Below, one piece after another: positions 34,410 through 47,086 of a stretch of 64,000 nt of DNA. Below the pieces are notes generated by a model that saw nothing but the letters and a program-made list of their open reading frames with translations, did not search any database and was not told where the DNA came from. Numbering within the stretch: position 1 is the stretch's first letter; each line of letters opens with the position of its first letter. Origin of the DNA: Talpa occidentalis (Eukaryota > Chordata > Mammalia > Eulipotyphla > Talpidae); NCBI RefSeq assembly GCF_014898055.3, contig NW_023603184.1, positions 30,916,808 through 30,980,807 of the forward strand, in the 5' to 3' direction. Both the position numbers and the translations under genes were made by a program.

Positions 34410-36110
34410 CTATCAAGGACACAAATTTCCCTTTTGTAATAGGATATGGAGCCATGGTGATCCCCACATCATCTGTTCTCCAAAGTCACTCCAGCATTGG
34501 ATGGTTTTCCTCAGTTTATCTCAACGAATTAATCCAACAAGTAAGAAAATGAATTCAAAAATACCCACCCAGATGCAGGTAGGAGACAAAGAGGCAGGTG
34601 CAGGACAGGAGGCTCTCTCTCCAGTATTTCTGAAAGAAACGTAAGATTGTCCCTTGTCTGATTGGAAATTAAGTCTTATTCTTTCTTCCATGGAAAGAAA
34701 TGATCAGAAAGCACCCCAATATTTGGACTCTGGCTGTACAGATGTGATTTTAGGACTGATCAAAGGCTTCTTCTACTTAGAAACCCTGCCGAGTTTCTCA
34801 GTGGTACCCACTGCCCAATTTAGAAGGTTTCAAAGCACATTTTATATGCTGGGCCATCTGATCTGCAGCCCCAAACTTGGGGGCACTTCTTAGAGGCTGA
34901 GGTTTTGTTAGTGGCAAACTGGAAGCATTAAGACCTGAAGTGAAGTCACAGATTTGCAGGTCCTGTGAGATTATGCCTGCAGGGACCACTACAGAGTACC
35001 CCCACTCCCTTCCATGTCCATGAACCATTTTCTACAGATGTAGAAATGGGGTGACTGTGGCCACATCCCTAAGCTATGGAAATGGTGTGCATGCACCCCA
35101 TAGGAAGCTGCCTCGGCTTCCAACATGCTCAGTGTGACTGAAGGGGAAGAGAGAAGGTAACTAACTCGCTTAGGAATCATGCAACCAGTAACAGCAATAC
35201 TGAACTTGGGATCCAAGTTCACTTCCACTTAGGACTTTCTGCTCTGTTGCTCCTGGAAAACAGACACAGTGCTCCTGAGATCTAGGTGGAGACTCACTTT
35301 CCCTAAAGCAGTGAACTTTGCCGGCTCTAGCTAGCACCCCTGCAACTGCTCACATCTGGAGGTTTTCCACTAGTGTCAGGAGTCCCGTGGCTGGTTTTAA
35401 GGTCCCCAAGTATTCCTGACACCTAAACAGTCACTTGCAAAGAAAAGTTGAACCCCCAGCCTCCCTATTGACAGACCCCATAGGAACTTTATTTAAAAGT
35501 CTAAGAAGAAGGGACAGAAAATAAAAAAATCATTAAGCCAGGCTTAGATCCCGGAGAGGGACTATCGCTGCTGTACCTCCTGCATGGACCGGGGCTTGCA
35601 GTTGTGTTTAATAACAACTTTGATCCTCCTGCCAGCAGCAACGGTCATTGAGAAATCCTGACATAAAGAAGGTATCTGGGAGATAAAGTTCTGCAAGCGA
35701 TGATTACTAGCACTTAAGTTCTCTTTTTGTTGAAAGGAAGAATCCCAGATTGAACAGTGCATTGAATGATATGACAAGCAAGTACTTGATCCCTGTCCAG
35801 CTGGAGGGGGATTGTACCATCAGCAGCTTTTTAGCTAAGGACGTCTTTATATTTCCCTTCTTTGTCTGGGCCTCTCTAGTTCCTCCTTTTACTTCATGTC
35901 AGCACTATATAGTAGGTATGCCAAGTGGTTTTGAAATTTAAATTACAGTCTCTTTTTCAGATGTTATTGGAAAGAACATGTAATTTATAACCACGTGTTA
36001 GGAGTACAGGATGTTCATGGTCCACTGCCAATTTTTCTTTTGTAAAGTTAATAAAACTTTCATAAAACACTTATACACTTGTATATTTCATGGTAAAGAT
36101 TTTTTTTTAT
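34410..36110. other. Unique DNA, no gene seen
   Basis: Repeat-poor. No exon-like frame with a recognisable product and no RNA gene. Confidence 0.4.
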
Positions 36111-36164
36111 CTCATAGGCTAATGTAAAGATTTATTAAAACCATTTTTTTGTTAAGAGGAGTGT

Positions 36165-36305
36165 CAATAGTTTGCAGCTGAGTGTAATTTTGAATCCGTG
36201 GAAGATGACGGTCTGATGGAAAATGACAGTAACAGCTTTGTTGATTTAGCACTAAAAATAAAGGAGCCTTTCAAACGAGAGAATGCTCTAATATCCAGAG
36301 TGGGC
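36165..36305. promoter_or_regulatory. Possible conserved non-coding element
   Basis: Repeat-free block with a MEF2-like CTAAAAATAA (36252-36261), CAGCTG (about 36176) and CTTTGTTG (SOX/TCF-like, about 36236). Inference from motif content only. Confidence 0.2.
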
Positions 36306-36319
36306 TAGGACGCACTCAG

Positions 36320-38800
36320 GCCAATGGAGGCGAGTTGAAGGAGCCGGCCACCAGCACTCCAACCCCTGGCAAGAGCAGAGAAGGACTGGAGGGAGCCCAG
36401 GCAGGAGGGTGAGCGGCAGCCCCCAGGGATTAGCTGGCAGGAAGACTCTTGTTAGGGAGGGAGTAAGGGAGGAGCCAGGAGGCTTGTCTGGGGCCCGCGT
36501 TCACTTCTTGTGGCAGAAAAACTCTCGGATCTGATCTGCTGCCCCCTCAGGTACACCTAGACCTTCTAGCCTTCTCTGGGATCCAGTTTTTCCTGAAGGT
36601 CAAATGCTACATACAAAACATGAACTAGAACTGACACATCCCAAGGACCCTGCCATCTCCCCGCCCTGCCCCTTAACCCCCTCCAGCAACCCACATCTAC
36701 CCCATCCTGGTCCCCACTGAAAGATCATTTTAAGGAACCGTATTTAACTTTTTCTGCCTACACACACCAGCATCCTGGAAGATCCTTTTCTGATTTTTAT
36801 TTTTTTCCAGCTAGTAAATTGTTGTGCTCTCCCGCGTGAAGTTAAGCCTGTGTCTGCTACAGAATTCAGTGATTTGGAAGAGTAAATAGACCTCTCAGAG
36901 CTTCTGTTTTCTTCTTTATGAAATACAAGAAGTGGTGTCTCCTTACTTCTAGGCCCCTTGATGAGATTACTTTGAGATTTGCAGTTTGCAAAGTATATGA
37001 ATGGGCTTTGCAGACTGCAGGCAGTAGACATGGGAACTGACTTCCAGGCTGGATCTGTGGTCCTTTAAAAGGATGTTCAGAGGATGACAAAGTGCTTGCA
37101 CAAAGGCCCTCATTCCCACAAATCTTGGGGCAGACTGCATTTACAAATGAATTAAAAATTAAGGAGAAATAAAGAGGAAGAGGAGATTATTAACTGTGTG
37201 CCACAGACCCTGCCATCCGTGTGCAATGTGACGCCCATTTTATAGATGATGAAAGAATGCCCATGGGGGGAAGCAAGCAGCCCCAGATCACAAAATGATC
37301 TGTCCTCCGGCAGGGGGAGAGTTGCACAGTTCAAAGTGAGATGCCGCACCCCTTCATGGCTGAATCTCCCTTAGCTTTGTGACTCTCCATGGTGAGGAAT
37401 GTTTGTGCTTCTGAGGAAGACTGCAGAGGGTCAAAAAAAACCCATCTGGCCACTTCTTACCCAGGAGAGGGATGGCTTTGAGATCTGCATCAGGAACGGG
37501 GGCATCGATATCTCTTTTCTCTGCAAGGATCTCTTCCCATCTCCCTAACTCTCCCCTTCCCAGTGGCCTTGCTCACTCTGATCACTCCCTTCTTGTTCTT
37601 TCCACTTTCCTGCTTTTTTTTTTTTTTTGGTCTCTGCTCAACCAAGTTGGCACTTTCTGGAGTGACGTTTTTCTGATGACCCTCGGTGGGACCACTGAGG
37701 CAGACCTGGCACATTCCAGACACAGGGCTCTGTTTCCTCTGCTGAAGCCCCCTCCAGCTCCTTCTCACCTCACCCCCTGGCTGACTTCTACCCCTTGAGG
37801 AGCTTTCTGCACAACTGTTCTTTCTTTAGGCTTTCCTGGCCTCTCTGACTAGATCAGGCTGTCTCTGCTCACACTTTCATGTCATTTTGCGTTTTCTCAT
37901 CACTTCTTGTGATTAGAATAAAGAAATTACTTATAAAATGAGTTGCTGTCTATGTTGCCTGCTAGACCATGAGCTCTGAGAGGAGTGGAGCCGCCGCAGC
38001 TCTTGTATTTGCTGCATCTGCAGTGCCCAGCACATCAGGGTCTAACATTCTCCGTGACCTCACTCAAATGGCCAAACCTTCCTCTTTCGGACAAACGCTC
38101 ACGTGGCTTCTGCCTTCATACCTGGCCCAGCCTGTGACAGTGTCGTGGTCTGGCTATGGAAGATTTCTGGAGACAGCCTTCACCTTTGTACTTCTAAGGA
38201 AGAAGATGCAAACTCCTGGAAGTCAGGAGGTGGAAGAAGATAGCCCACAGCCCAGCCTCCTCCCACATCTCAACGACTCTGAAATGTGGAGGCATGGGGA
38301 GCTCTCTGTTCCTGGGAGAAAGGGGAGAAATTGGGACCCAAGGAAAGCAGCCCCAGTGCAATAAATCAAAGACACACAATCTCTACAACTGCTTCTCTGG
38401 GCAAAGACGGAGGAATTAGGACTAATGAGCTGCGTCAAGACCAGAGCCTGCAGCGTGGATGTGGACACCTTCTCACCACTTAACCCTTCTCCATGAGGTA
38501 TGGGGGAGAGGCTGCAGTGCAACTGATCAAGACCCTTCCAGGTGCACAGGTCTGCAGGTTGCTATTGCCATTGATATTGCAGTTTTTGTTGCCTGAAGAT
38601 GAGGCACAGTGGTGGCCCAGCACCTAGACCCTGGGGCTGCACCTAGACCAGGTGTTAACCCAGTGACTGGAGCCCTCGCTGTGCAATGAGCCTTCTAAGC
38701 ATGCTCACAGTGCCACCAGGCTGCGACCCCTGAGTGGGATCAGCCAGCAACTCCTGCGATGGTCTACAATGGAGGGTCCACCACTCCCGGTTCATGTAGC
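36320..38800. other. Unique DNA, no gene seen
   Basis: Repeat-poor and moderately GC-rich. A T-tract is at 37613-37628. Open frames up to 131 codons (37969-38364) have no domain I recognise. Confidence 0.4.
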
Positions 38801-38809
38801 TCAAGGCAA

Positions 38810-38990
38810 TGGAACAGAGTGATCAAGAGTTCAGGTTCTGCAGTAAGACAGAATTTTAGATTATTAGCTTTCTCATCTTGGGGAAATCATTTAGCATCAC
38901 TGTGTCAGTTCTAATTATAAGCAAAGCCAGATTCATAAGCATGTGACCTGTGTACCCTTACTTAGCCAAATGCCCAGAAGGGCTCTGCTC
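38810..38990 (+). repeat. MIR SINE remnant
   Basis: 'gaacagagtgatcaagagttcaggttctgcagtaagacag' fits the MIR tRNA-like end and 'cttgggg aaatcatttagcatcactgtgtcagtt' the core. Diverged. Confidence 0.65.
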
Positions 38991-39160
38991 ATGGTTTAAT
39001 GCTCTGTTCTTGCCATTTTGAAATATTTAATGATTTTTTTTAAAACTAGGGGCAAATATTTTCAATTTTGATTCTTATAAAATAAAAATTTATTTTAAGA
39101 ATGACAATGTGATAGACAGTTTTGTTCCTGGCACATATTAAGGTTCCACTAAGGTTTTTA

Positions 39161-39186
39161 CTACTACTACTACTACTACTACTACT
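39161..39186. repeat. (CTA)n microsatellite
   Basis: About 8.7 perfect CTA units. The run gives a poly-leucine stretch in an open frame, which is not evidence of a gene. Likely polymorphic. Confidence 0.95.
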
Positions 39187-39189
39187 GTT

Positions 39190-40620
39190 AGAATTATTAT
39201 TTCCTCCTGGGTTACCTACCAATTACTCTAATACTTCATACCTCTCCAGATTTCTGGCAGGTGGTTGGGGAGAAGGAACCTCTCAAGCCTTCAAAGCCAG
39301 TCAAAGATGGGCCTTTTAAATCCTCAAATAACAGGTAGCAGCCTAACTGAATAAAGAATTGGAGACCTCCCTGGCCTCATGGCATGTTTCTCCAGGAACA
39401 CCATGGATATGAGGTAGGACCTCTTCCTGGGAGGCTGTGGGGGTGGAAGGGTGGTCAGGGCTCACAGAGGTGACAAGCAGTTCAAAACCCAGTTCACACA
39501 CTCCTTTCCAATCTTAGCAGTGATGGCACTCCACTAGAGACACCCACTTTGACATCTTTGACTCTGTTTTGCCAGAATATCACTCATCTCTGCGCTCTCA
39601 GCTCGGAGGGTCAGGCACTGGTAGTGCTCCCCAGCTGGGCACATCCCACGCAATAGAAATTGCCAGAAGAGTCGGCTTCCCTCTTCACTCACTGGGGAGA
39701 TCCCTTATGATGTGCGCCTTTCTCTTCCGGCCTCTCTGACAAGCTTTGCTCTTCTAGCGTGGACAGCCATGATCAGTGGTGACTCTGCCCATCTTTCCCT
39801 AACTCACTCCCTAAACTCTGTCTTAATTCAAGGGCTGGATGCCTTTGTCCACTTGGTTCTGAGAACATTATCAGCATCCTCTGTTCCTTCAGTGTGTTCT
39901 CGAGAGAACCAAGGCCCCTTTATGAAAAGACCCATATCCTATGAGCTTTATCTGAAATCTAGTGTTGAACAACTTTTTAAATTTGCAGCTGCTGGCACAG
40001 CCCCTGGACTTCTCTTGTAATTCTATGTATTCTCTAATGGAGGGTGGGGCCGGGAGAACCAGAGGGGCTCTTCCATTGTGGGGTGTCTGAGCAGTCAGGG
40101 TGGCATAGCAGGTATCTGGGGAGTGAAGCTTGGAAAGGGGCCTCTGAAATTCAGCCCAGTGCTCTTTCTTCCTGCTGCGTGATGTTGTCTCTGTTAAAAG
40201 ATTCTCCTTCCCCAAACACAGAGTACAACAATCCCATTGAATGCATTGCCAATGATAAGCTATGTACGGACAAATAACAACAGTGACAAAACCACACACA
40301 GAGACAAGGCAGTCTGTGTAGGGGAAGAAAGAGAAAAATAAATGAAATTAACAGTGGGAGACAAAAACAGAGGAAAACCCAGCAATTAGATTAATCATAG
40401 ACTCCCAGGAAATTGGCCCAAATTTCTTTAAAATCTTGTTGATTGTTATTCAGATTGAAGGGTTCCCTCAGCAAGATTATTCAGAGCCCACCAAGCATGC
40501 ATACCAATCTGCTGCGGCCCACAGGCAAGCTGCTCAGACCCTGGGGCGACAGTGGCCAGCTGCAGAGGACCACCTGTGCAGGTGTGAGGCAGGTTAGAAA
40601 GGGCTGAGAGCAGGACTGGG
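39190..40620. other. Unique DNA, no gene seen
   Basis: No gene, RNA or clear repeat. Frames up to 136 codons (39889-40299, minus) lack recognisable features. Confidence 0.4.
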
Positions 40621-40624
40621 GTCA

Positions 40625-40735
40625 AGAGGCAGCATTTCTAGTTCAGGATCTCCAGTCAACTCACTTTGGAACTTTGAATTGTATAACTTTGAGGACCTCA
40701 GTTTCCACGACATTAAATAGGCAAGATCTACCCAC
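40625..40735 (+). repeat. MIR-like remnant
   Basis: Short match to MIR: 'aggatctccagtcaactcactttggaactttgaattgtataactttgaggacctcagtttcc'. Truncated before the usual tail. Confidence 0.45.
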
Positions 40736-41289
40736 CCTTCCTTAGTCAGTGAGTTTGAAGAGTTTGAAGAGAAAAAAAAAAAAATAGGTGTTGAAGTTCC
40801 TTGGAAAGACTAAAAGTGTTATGCAAGCAAAACATAGCTTTTTGAGTATTTTCAGAGACAGACAAAAGGTAGGATATTGCCCAAGTTTCAAATATTCCAC
40901 ACCCCAGCCCAAGGAAAGAGGCAGTATGGCGCAGCACAGAGCTGGCCTGTAGCTACAGAAAGGCTCCAAAGTCTTCAGATTCAGTAAAACACTCAGAATA
41001 TCTTGACCCAAATATCCCCCCGCCCGCCCGCCTTTATGATCTGCATTTAAAGAAAAATTGAATGACCTATCTCTAGATTTATTAATGCTTAAATCATTAG
41101 TGTCTTGGCTCCAGAATGTTCCTGGCTTGCCAGAGGGACGTCAAATGCCTGGAAGTTGCCCTTCACCCAGGGTGAAGTAACCCAAGCATAAAATGGTTTG
41201 GGTTTGGTTTGAAGGATCGAATGCCTGAGTTCCTCTTAGAACTAAACTCTTCAAATATGACCATTTTTGGCTCAAGGTTAAAAAAAAAA

Positions 41290-41400
41290 TCATTGGCTGC
41301 CTCCTAGGTGCTAGGCTCTAAGCATTTCACATGCATTATTTAATGTAATCCCTGCAGCAGCTCAGTGTGGTGAGTTCTATTAATCTTCCTATTTGAAAGA
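41290..41400 (-). repeat. Antisense MIR remnant
   Basis: The plus strand 'gctaggctctaagcatttcacatgcattatttaatgtaatccctgcagcagc' is the reverse complement of the MIR 3' region. An additional antisense MIR-like piece lies at about 41750-42010 ('ttttacggaagaggaaaccaagactta'). Confidence 0.65.
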
Positions 41401-42094
41401 TGTAAAAAGCAGGGCACCCTTCGAGTATTATGGAAAATATTTTGACCAATTTTTCTCTTGGTTTCTGTCTTTGAATCTTCTGAAAAGAAGAAATAATCTG
41501 AGGGCAGAAGAGGTCCAAAAGAGTCATCTGGTATTACATATCTCAACATACGGCTGTTCAGTTTAGTAGGTGTCAGCATTTAAGTATCAAACAAGCATGG
41601 TGAAAAAAATAAGCAGAATGAGAAGCTGCAGGATGTCTCAGGACCTTTGAAATGAATGTTTGTTATGACTGTAACAAGGGGATGGTTCAGGCAACACTTG
41701 TCAAATTTATTTGGTCATCTTTTTCCAAAGGATTCTAATATCCTTCAGAAAATCATTTAGAAAATGTCAATATAGAGCCTCCTATCATTTTACGGAAGAG
41801 GAAACCAAGACTTAGTGGGGGTTTCTTGCTCCAGGTTACAATGTATGAATAGTAGAGTTAAAAGAGCAACCCAGAAGCCCAGAGTCCAGGTGTGAACACA
41901 GTCCAGATTCCACCACAACACGGGGAGGGGTAGCAAGAGCACCAGGTCTGGGGACTTCACAGGTTCAAACCATTGGCCACACAGCATCACAGACCATAAA
42001 TCCCTCATTTGAAGACTCAAATCTACACAGTCTTTAAGATGAAGACAGGATTTTATTTCAATAATAAAATTAATTCCTTTGTGCTTAAAGGGAC

Positions 42095-42461
42095 TGTATT
42101 AGTTAGGGTTCTCCAGAACCAATAGGATGTGGAGAGAAAAGAGAATGAGAAATTGAAAGGTTCATTCAAAGAAGCCGGCGCATATGATTGTGGAAGCTGG
42201 CAAGTCTTCAGGGCAAGCCAGAAGACTGGAGACCAGAGAAGAGTTGCTATCATAGTTTCATTCTGAGGGCAGTTTGGGCACAGAATTTCCTATTTTTAAG
42301 GACATCAGTGTGCTTTTCCTTAAGGCCTTCAATGGACCAGATGAGGTGTGCACCCACAGTATGGGGGATAACCTGCTTTATTCAAAGTTCTCATTTATGC
42401 ACCAATCACATCTAAAAATCACCACAGGTCCAGTTAAATTGACACCAAACTAACCATCACA
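42095..42461 (-). repeat. LTR-like repeat, about 367 bp, near full length
   Basis: The plus strand starts TGTATTAGTTAGGGTTCTCC and ends AACTAACCATCACA, so the element has TG...CA ends. It includes a GTTAAATTGACACC motif near one end, shared with 17240-17343. The flanking pentamers GGGAC and GGGGC match at 4 of 5 positions, as for ERVL/MaLR-type insertions. I recognise the sequence as a widespread mammalian repeat but am not sure of its family name. Confidence 0.6.
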
Positions 42462-42834
42462 GGGGCCATGTTCCTTTTTGCCTTTAAAATGCAGATGACA
42501 TAACTCTTCACCCTTTTCCTCACTGACAGGATATGAGAAGCTCACCAGAGATCATCCAATGCGCTGCACTTTATTTATTTATTTTTTAATTTAAATATTT
42601 TATTTTATATAATTCTTACATCTTTTTTCATCTTTGCACAATGTATGCATTTTCATTTTGGTTATATTCCCCATACAATTGCACCTCCCCCTTATTTTGA
42701 CTCTAGTCCTTTCTTTCCCCGCCCCTCCCTAACCCCCCCCCCCACCCAGTGTGTCTCTGGTTTATAGTTGCTTGTTGATTTTGATTTTTACTTTGTATTG
42801 ATTAGTCTTTTTCTTGGTCTCTTATTTAGGTTTT

Positions 42835-43491
42835 CTAGATTCCTGCTATGAGTGAGACCATCCAGTATTTTTCTTTTTCTTTCTGACTTATTTCACTGAG
42901 CATGATCCCTTCCAGCGCCATCCATGTGGCTGCAAACTGCATGTGTTTATCTTTTTTGATTGTTGAGTAATATTCCATTGTGTATATGTACCACATCTTC
43001 TTGATCCACTCATCTATTTTTGGGCATTTGGGTTGTTTCCAAAGCTTAGCTATTGTAAACAGTGCTGCTATAAACGTAGGGGTGCAGGTGTTCTTTGGAA
43101 TTGATGTTTCTGTGTCCTTTGGGTAAATCCCTAGGAATGGAATTGCTGGATCATATGGAAGCTCTATGTTTAGTAGGTCCAGAAATCTCCACACAGCTCT
43201 CCATAGTGGTTGGACTAGTTTGCACTCCCACCAGCAGTGCAGGAGAGTTCCTTTCTCTCCACAACCTCGCCAACATTTGTTGTTGCTAGTTTTTTTAATA
43301 TGTGCCATTCTCACTGGAGTAAGATGGTATCTCATGGTAGTTTTGATTTGCATTTCCCTGATGACAAGTGATGTTGAACATTTTTTCATATGCCTGTTGG
43401 CCGTTTGCATTTCCTCTTCAGAGAAGATTCTTTTTAGCTCTTCTGCCCATTTTTTGACTGGATTATTTTCTTTGTTTTTGTTGAGTTTCAT
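42835..43491 (-). pseudogene. L1 ORF2 C-terminal fragment
   Basis: A 218-codon frame that matches the cysteine-rich C-terminal region of ORF2, with the Cys/His pattern CWRGC...LHCWWEC and normal C-terminal end. Starting Met is internal to ORF2, not a real start. It is the largest protein-like tract in the window, but it is a remnant of a reverse-transcribing element cut by a frameshift and stop upstream. Confidence 0.93.
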
Positions 43492-43576
43492 CAGCTCTTT
43501 GTAGATTTGTGATCAGTCCTTTATCATTAGTGTTGTGTGCAAAAATGTTCTCCCAGTCGGTGGGGTTTCTCTTTGT

Positions 43577-43891
43577 TTATGTTATTGTCTCTTTTGCTGT
43601 GCAGAAGCCCTTTAATTTGATGTAGTCCCAGCTGTTGATCTTTGCCTTCACTATCACTGCTTTGGGTGGTGTGTCTGTAAAGATGTCTTTGATGTGCATA
43701 TCACGTAGTGTTTCGCCTATATTTCCTTCTATGTATTTTATGGTTTCAGGTCTTATGTCTAGTTCTTTAGTCCATTTTGAGTTGGTTTTTGTGCATGGTA
43801 TGAGGTAGTGGTCAAACTTCATTCTTTTGCATGTAGCGACCCAGTTTTCCCAGCACCATTTACTGAACAAACTTTCTTTGCTCCAGTGCAT
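43577..43891 (-). pseudogene. L1 ORF2 fragment upstream of the frameshift
   Basis: The frame contains [26 protein letters not shown] and [20 protein letters not shown], all recognisable ORF2 segments lying before the C-terminal piece at 42835-43491. It ends in a premature stop. Further ORF2-like sequence continues rightward to about 44160 but is interrupted. Confidence 0.88.
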
Positions 43892-44439
43892 ATTCTTTGC
43901 TCCTTTGTCAAATATTAGTTAACCATAAATCTGTGGGTTTATTTCTAGGTTTTCTATTCGATTCCATTGGTCTGTGTGTCTGTTCTCATTCTAATAACAT
44001 GCAGTTTTGATGATTATGGCTTTGTAGTATAGTTTGAAGTCTGGGAGTGTGATGTCTCCATTCCCTTCTTTTTTTTTTCAGAAGAGCTTTGGCTGTTCAG
44101 GGTTTTTGGTGATTCCATATAAATTTCATCAATAAATGATCTATTTCTTTGAAGAATGTCCCAATACTCTGCACTTTAAGCAGTGCCTGGCATGGACTCG
44201 ATGGTACCATAGAGCTGCCTTGTCGATTTCTTCATCAGGGAATGAGGCAAGAAGCAGAGGTGAAGGAGGAGCCTTAGCTGGATATATTCAAGGATTTCAC
44301 TATGCTACCCTTCCTCAGTCAAAAGAGCTGCATTTTGTCTCATATATATTAGACTTCCATGTAAACGATGCCTAAATCTGTTAGAAAGCTCTCCTATACT
44401 CTTCCAACTCAAAATGGATTCTGAGGTCCAACATTATCA

Positions 44440-44570
44440 GCTGTTTGTCAGCAACTTGACAGAAATGCAGAATCTCAGGTTCTACCCTGGACCTATGAAA
44501 TAAGAATTTGCATTTCAACACCATTTCCAGGTGACTCGTAAGCATATCAAAGACTGAGGAGTAATGCTCT
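44440..44570. repeat. MER5A-like remnant
   Basis: 'agaaatgcagaatctcaggttctaccctggacctatgaaataagaatttgcatttcaac' follows MER5A, a non-autonomous hAT-type DNA transposon. An L2-like tail ('acagtgccagatacatagtaggagttg') follows at about 44595-44650. Confidence 0.6.
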
Positions 44571-44659
44571 AGACCTCACATTACTTGAAGAGAGACCATT
44601 ACAGTGCCAGATACATAGTAGGAGTTGAGAATATTTTATTTTTTGAATGATTGTCTCAC

Positions 44660-45325
44660 TTAGGAAACAAGGCCCAGAGCAGGGTAGAGGTGACACAATT
44701 GATTAGTAGCACATTGGCAGCAGAACATAAGTGTCTCTGATTATGTGTTCTTTGTCCTGGAATATGACTCCTCCTTAGAGAGCCCAAGTCCTTGCTGAGA
44801 ACTCTTTATGTCTCCAGCCTGAGCATTTCAGCAACTGAGATGTTCCAATGGAAGCATCCCAGTTCTTTGTGTTTATGGGAAAGCTTCCTACAAGGAGTTA
44901 TATCCAGCAGACAAAATCACTGGGCCAGAACAAGCATGTTCCCCTGAGAAACCTCTGACATGAAAGAAAAAGAAATTATATTTTTACCTGCAGGTACATT
45001 TGGGCTGAAATTAAAAAATCTTTTCCAAGATGCTGGGTCTATCTGAACTGCCCTTTAAGCAATGATGGGAGAAATTCTGCACAGATAATCCGTTGAGGAG
45101 TTAATTTGGAGTTGTGCTAAACTGCTAGCACTGAGGCTGTCATAGGGGAGAAGAAGAAGCAAGTGGAGAAATCTTTGATCCTCAGTGCAGCCAACTTCTT
45201 CCGGAAACTTGAATGGGAGATCAAACATGAACAGCAGTGCAGGCCCTGGACTCTGTCCAGGACTATAGGAATCCAATATTCCAATAATCATCCAGTTCAA
45301 CAGAAGTCAACCCAGGAAGCTCATC
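44660..45325. other. Unique DNA, no gene seen
   Basis: No feature is supported. Confidence 0.4.
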
Positions 45326-45337
45326 AAGGAAAAGGCT

Positions 45338-45628
45338 TGTGGGGCTTCTCTTGTGGCGCAAGGGGTTAAGCACCGCACCATGAAGCAATCCACAGCCTCT
45401 GCAGCATGAGTTCTATCCTAGCCGGCCAGGGAGCGACCCACATGGCGCAGCAGGCCTCTCCTGCCTCGCCCGCTGCTCCCCTCAGCAGTGTATTTCAGTC
45501 AGTCTGCCTATTTTGTTCCCCACTCTGTCTCTGGCGAATCCTCTCACCCCCCCCCACCACCGCACCTCTGGCCTGTACCCCAGCTCTTGTATGTATAAAT
45601 AAATAAATTTAAAAAATAAAAAAAAGAA
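45338..45628 (+). mobile_element. tRNA-derived SINE, type A, perfect target duplication
   Basis: It begins GGGGCTTCTCTTGTGGCGCA and has the full TTAAGCACCGCACCATGAAG head. Its B-box is altered to GTTCTATCC. The tail is TAAATAAATAAATTTAAAAAAT and A-rich. AAGGAAAAGGCT at 45326-45337 and 45629-45640 is a perfect 12-bp target duplication, which suggests a recent insertion. Confidence 0.92.
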
Positions 45629-45644
45629 AAGGAAAAGGCTGTCT

Positions 45645-46885
45645 GAGAAGAGGACTGAGCCATGACAAATGAGGGAGAGGCAGAGAGGTTGCCATAGCCT
45701 GGGGCTGTCCTCACTGAAATACTCCTGTGTGTTCCTCCCTTACACAGACTTTCTCACAAAATGCAAAAGAAACAAAGATGCAGTTGATAATCATCTGTGT
45801 TTCTAGACTCAGTTCAAAATTCAAGGGACTGGTCTTTGTTTTTCCGTGCTAAGGAGTCTCAGGATCTCAGTCCAGGAAGGGGACCTTATTCCAGGCCATA
45901 CCATTTACATGAGTCAGACAGCCACTTCTCTAGAGCACATCGATATTCACCATAAAGACCCTCACTTACAAGTGTAGCAATGTGTAGTGTCCAAAGTGCT
46001 TTCACCGGCATCTCCCCTATCCTGCTTGGAGGGGGAGGCGGGGGGACATAGGGCTTATGTGTGTGCAGAACCAGGGACTCAGGGTTGACTGTCGACCCCC
46101 TCTTCATTCCGGTTTTGCTCTAAAAATCCTGGTCATAAGTGATCCACAGGACACTTGATCAAAGTCCAGCAAATCCGACAAGTAAATCCTTAAGACTACT
46201 ACAAATACAGTGACTGGAATACAGCCCACTGCATTGATATTTGCAAAACGCATGGGGTAGACAAAACTGCCGCTCTAGTGATTGTCTCAGCACTTGGATG
46301 ATGCCATCCTACCTTGGCACACCCAGACCATTGCACACAGCAGGTATCATGGAAAAGCTGTCCCGTGGGACACAATCTCTCCTCAGTCTTGGTCCTAAAC
46401 CATGCTCCTCAGCCTACCTAACTCTCCAGTGTCCTGGCTATGGAGTCTCTCTTTCTTTCCACCCACACAAAACCTGCCCCGAGACCCATCACCAAGATGC
46501 AACTTTATAATCCTGGCCTCTTGTCAATGTCAACCACAATCTGTCTAGAGATTTCCCAAGTGCTGCTGGAGGATGTTGCAGGAAGCGTGACCACACTGAA
46601 CAATGTAAGGAGGGCTCTTCATGTTAGAGGTGGCTAATGTCATCCACTGGTAGGGGAAGCCCTTTACACTATTACCACAGACCCTGACCTTGTCATGCCA
46701 ATGTTCATGACACATGATTATTTCCAGCAAAGGTAAGATGTTGTCCTTTGATAATGAAGCTGCTCACTCCAATGGAGACCCTCAAGACTCCCAACCCGAT
46801 GGAGCTGCGGGTGGCTCATGGGAAAGCAGGGCAGACATCCTCTCTGAAGCATGTGGTAGAGAAAAGTTTTCAGACTCTGCTCAGA
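45645..46885. other. Unique DNA, no gene seen
   Basis: A G-rich patch (about 46028-46048) is the only notable composition. Chance frames only. Confidence 0.4.
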
Positions 46886-46889
46886 CAGA

Positions 46890-47055
46890 GGATAGGCATT
46901 TCAGACCTGCTACCTGAAAACTTCATGGTCTTGGGCAACTCACTGACTTTCACTGTTTTTTCCCTTCCAAGGGGGTGCCGATGCAATTCTCTCAAAGTTC
47001 TTATGAAGATTAAGTGTAAAATGACTGGCATGTTATCTGGCTTTGACAATGTTTC
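46890..47055 (+). repeat. MIR SINE remnant
   Basis: 'cagacctgctacctgaaaacttcatggtcttgggcaactcactgac', then 'gaagattaagtgtaaaatgactggcatgttat', follows MIR sense order. Confidence 0.65.
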
Positions 47056-47086
47056 TTTTTTTGTTCTTTCTTCTCTCCCTTTTCTT

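Larger units (their letters stand above)
42564..44178 (-). mobile_element. 5'-truncated L1 with perfect 10-bp target duplication
   Basis: The repeat CTGCACTTTA lies at 42564-42573 and 44169-44178, bounding a minus-strand L1 of about 1.6 kb. It holds the C-terminal third or so of ORF2, a 3' UTR and an A-rich tail. Recognisable ORF2 segments on the minus strand include [34 protein letters not shown] and [11 protein letters not shown]. The reading frame is broken: one part ends in a stop just after FCTAKETIT (43577) and the next continues in another frame from about 43491 to the true end at 42835. No reverse-transcriptase core is present, so the copy is dead. Confidence 0.92.

Noticed and set aside
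39122..39319. Leucine-rich open frame
   Set aside because: The leucines come from the CTA microsatellite at 39161-39186. The same applies to the minus-strand frame at 7463-7807 over GTA triplets.
42835..43491. 218-codon frame that looks like a real protein
   Set aside because: It is real protein homology, but to L1 ORF2, in a truncated and frame-broken element. It is not a host gene.
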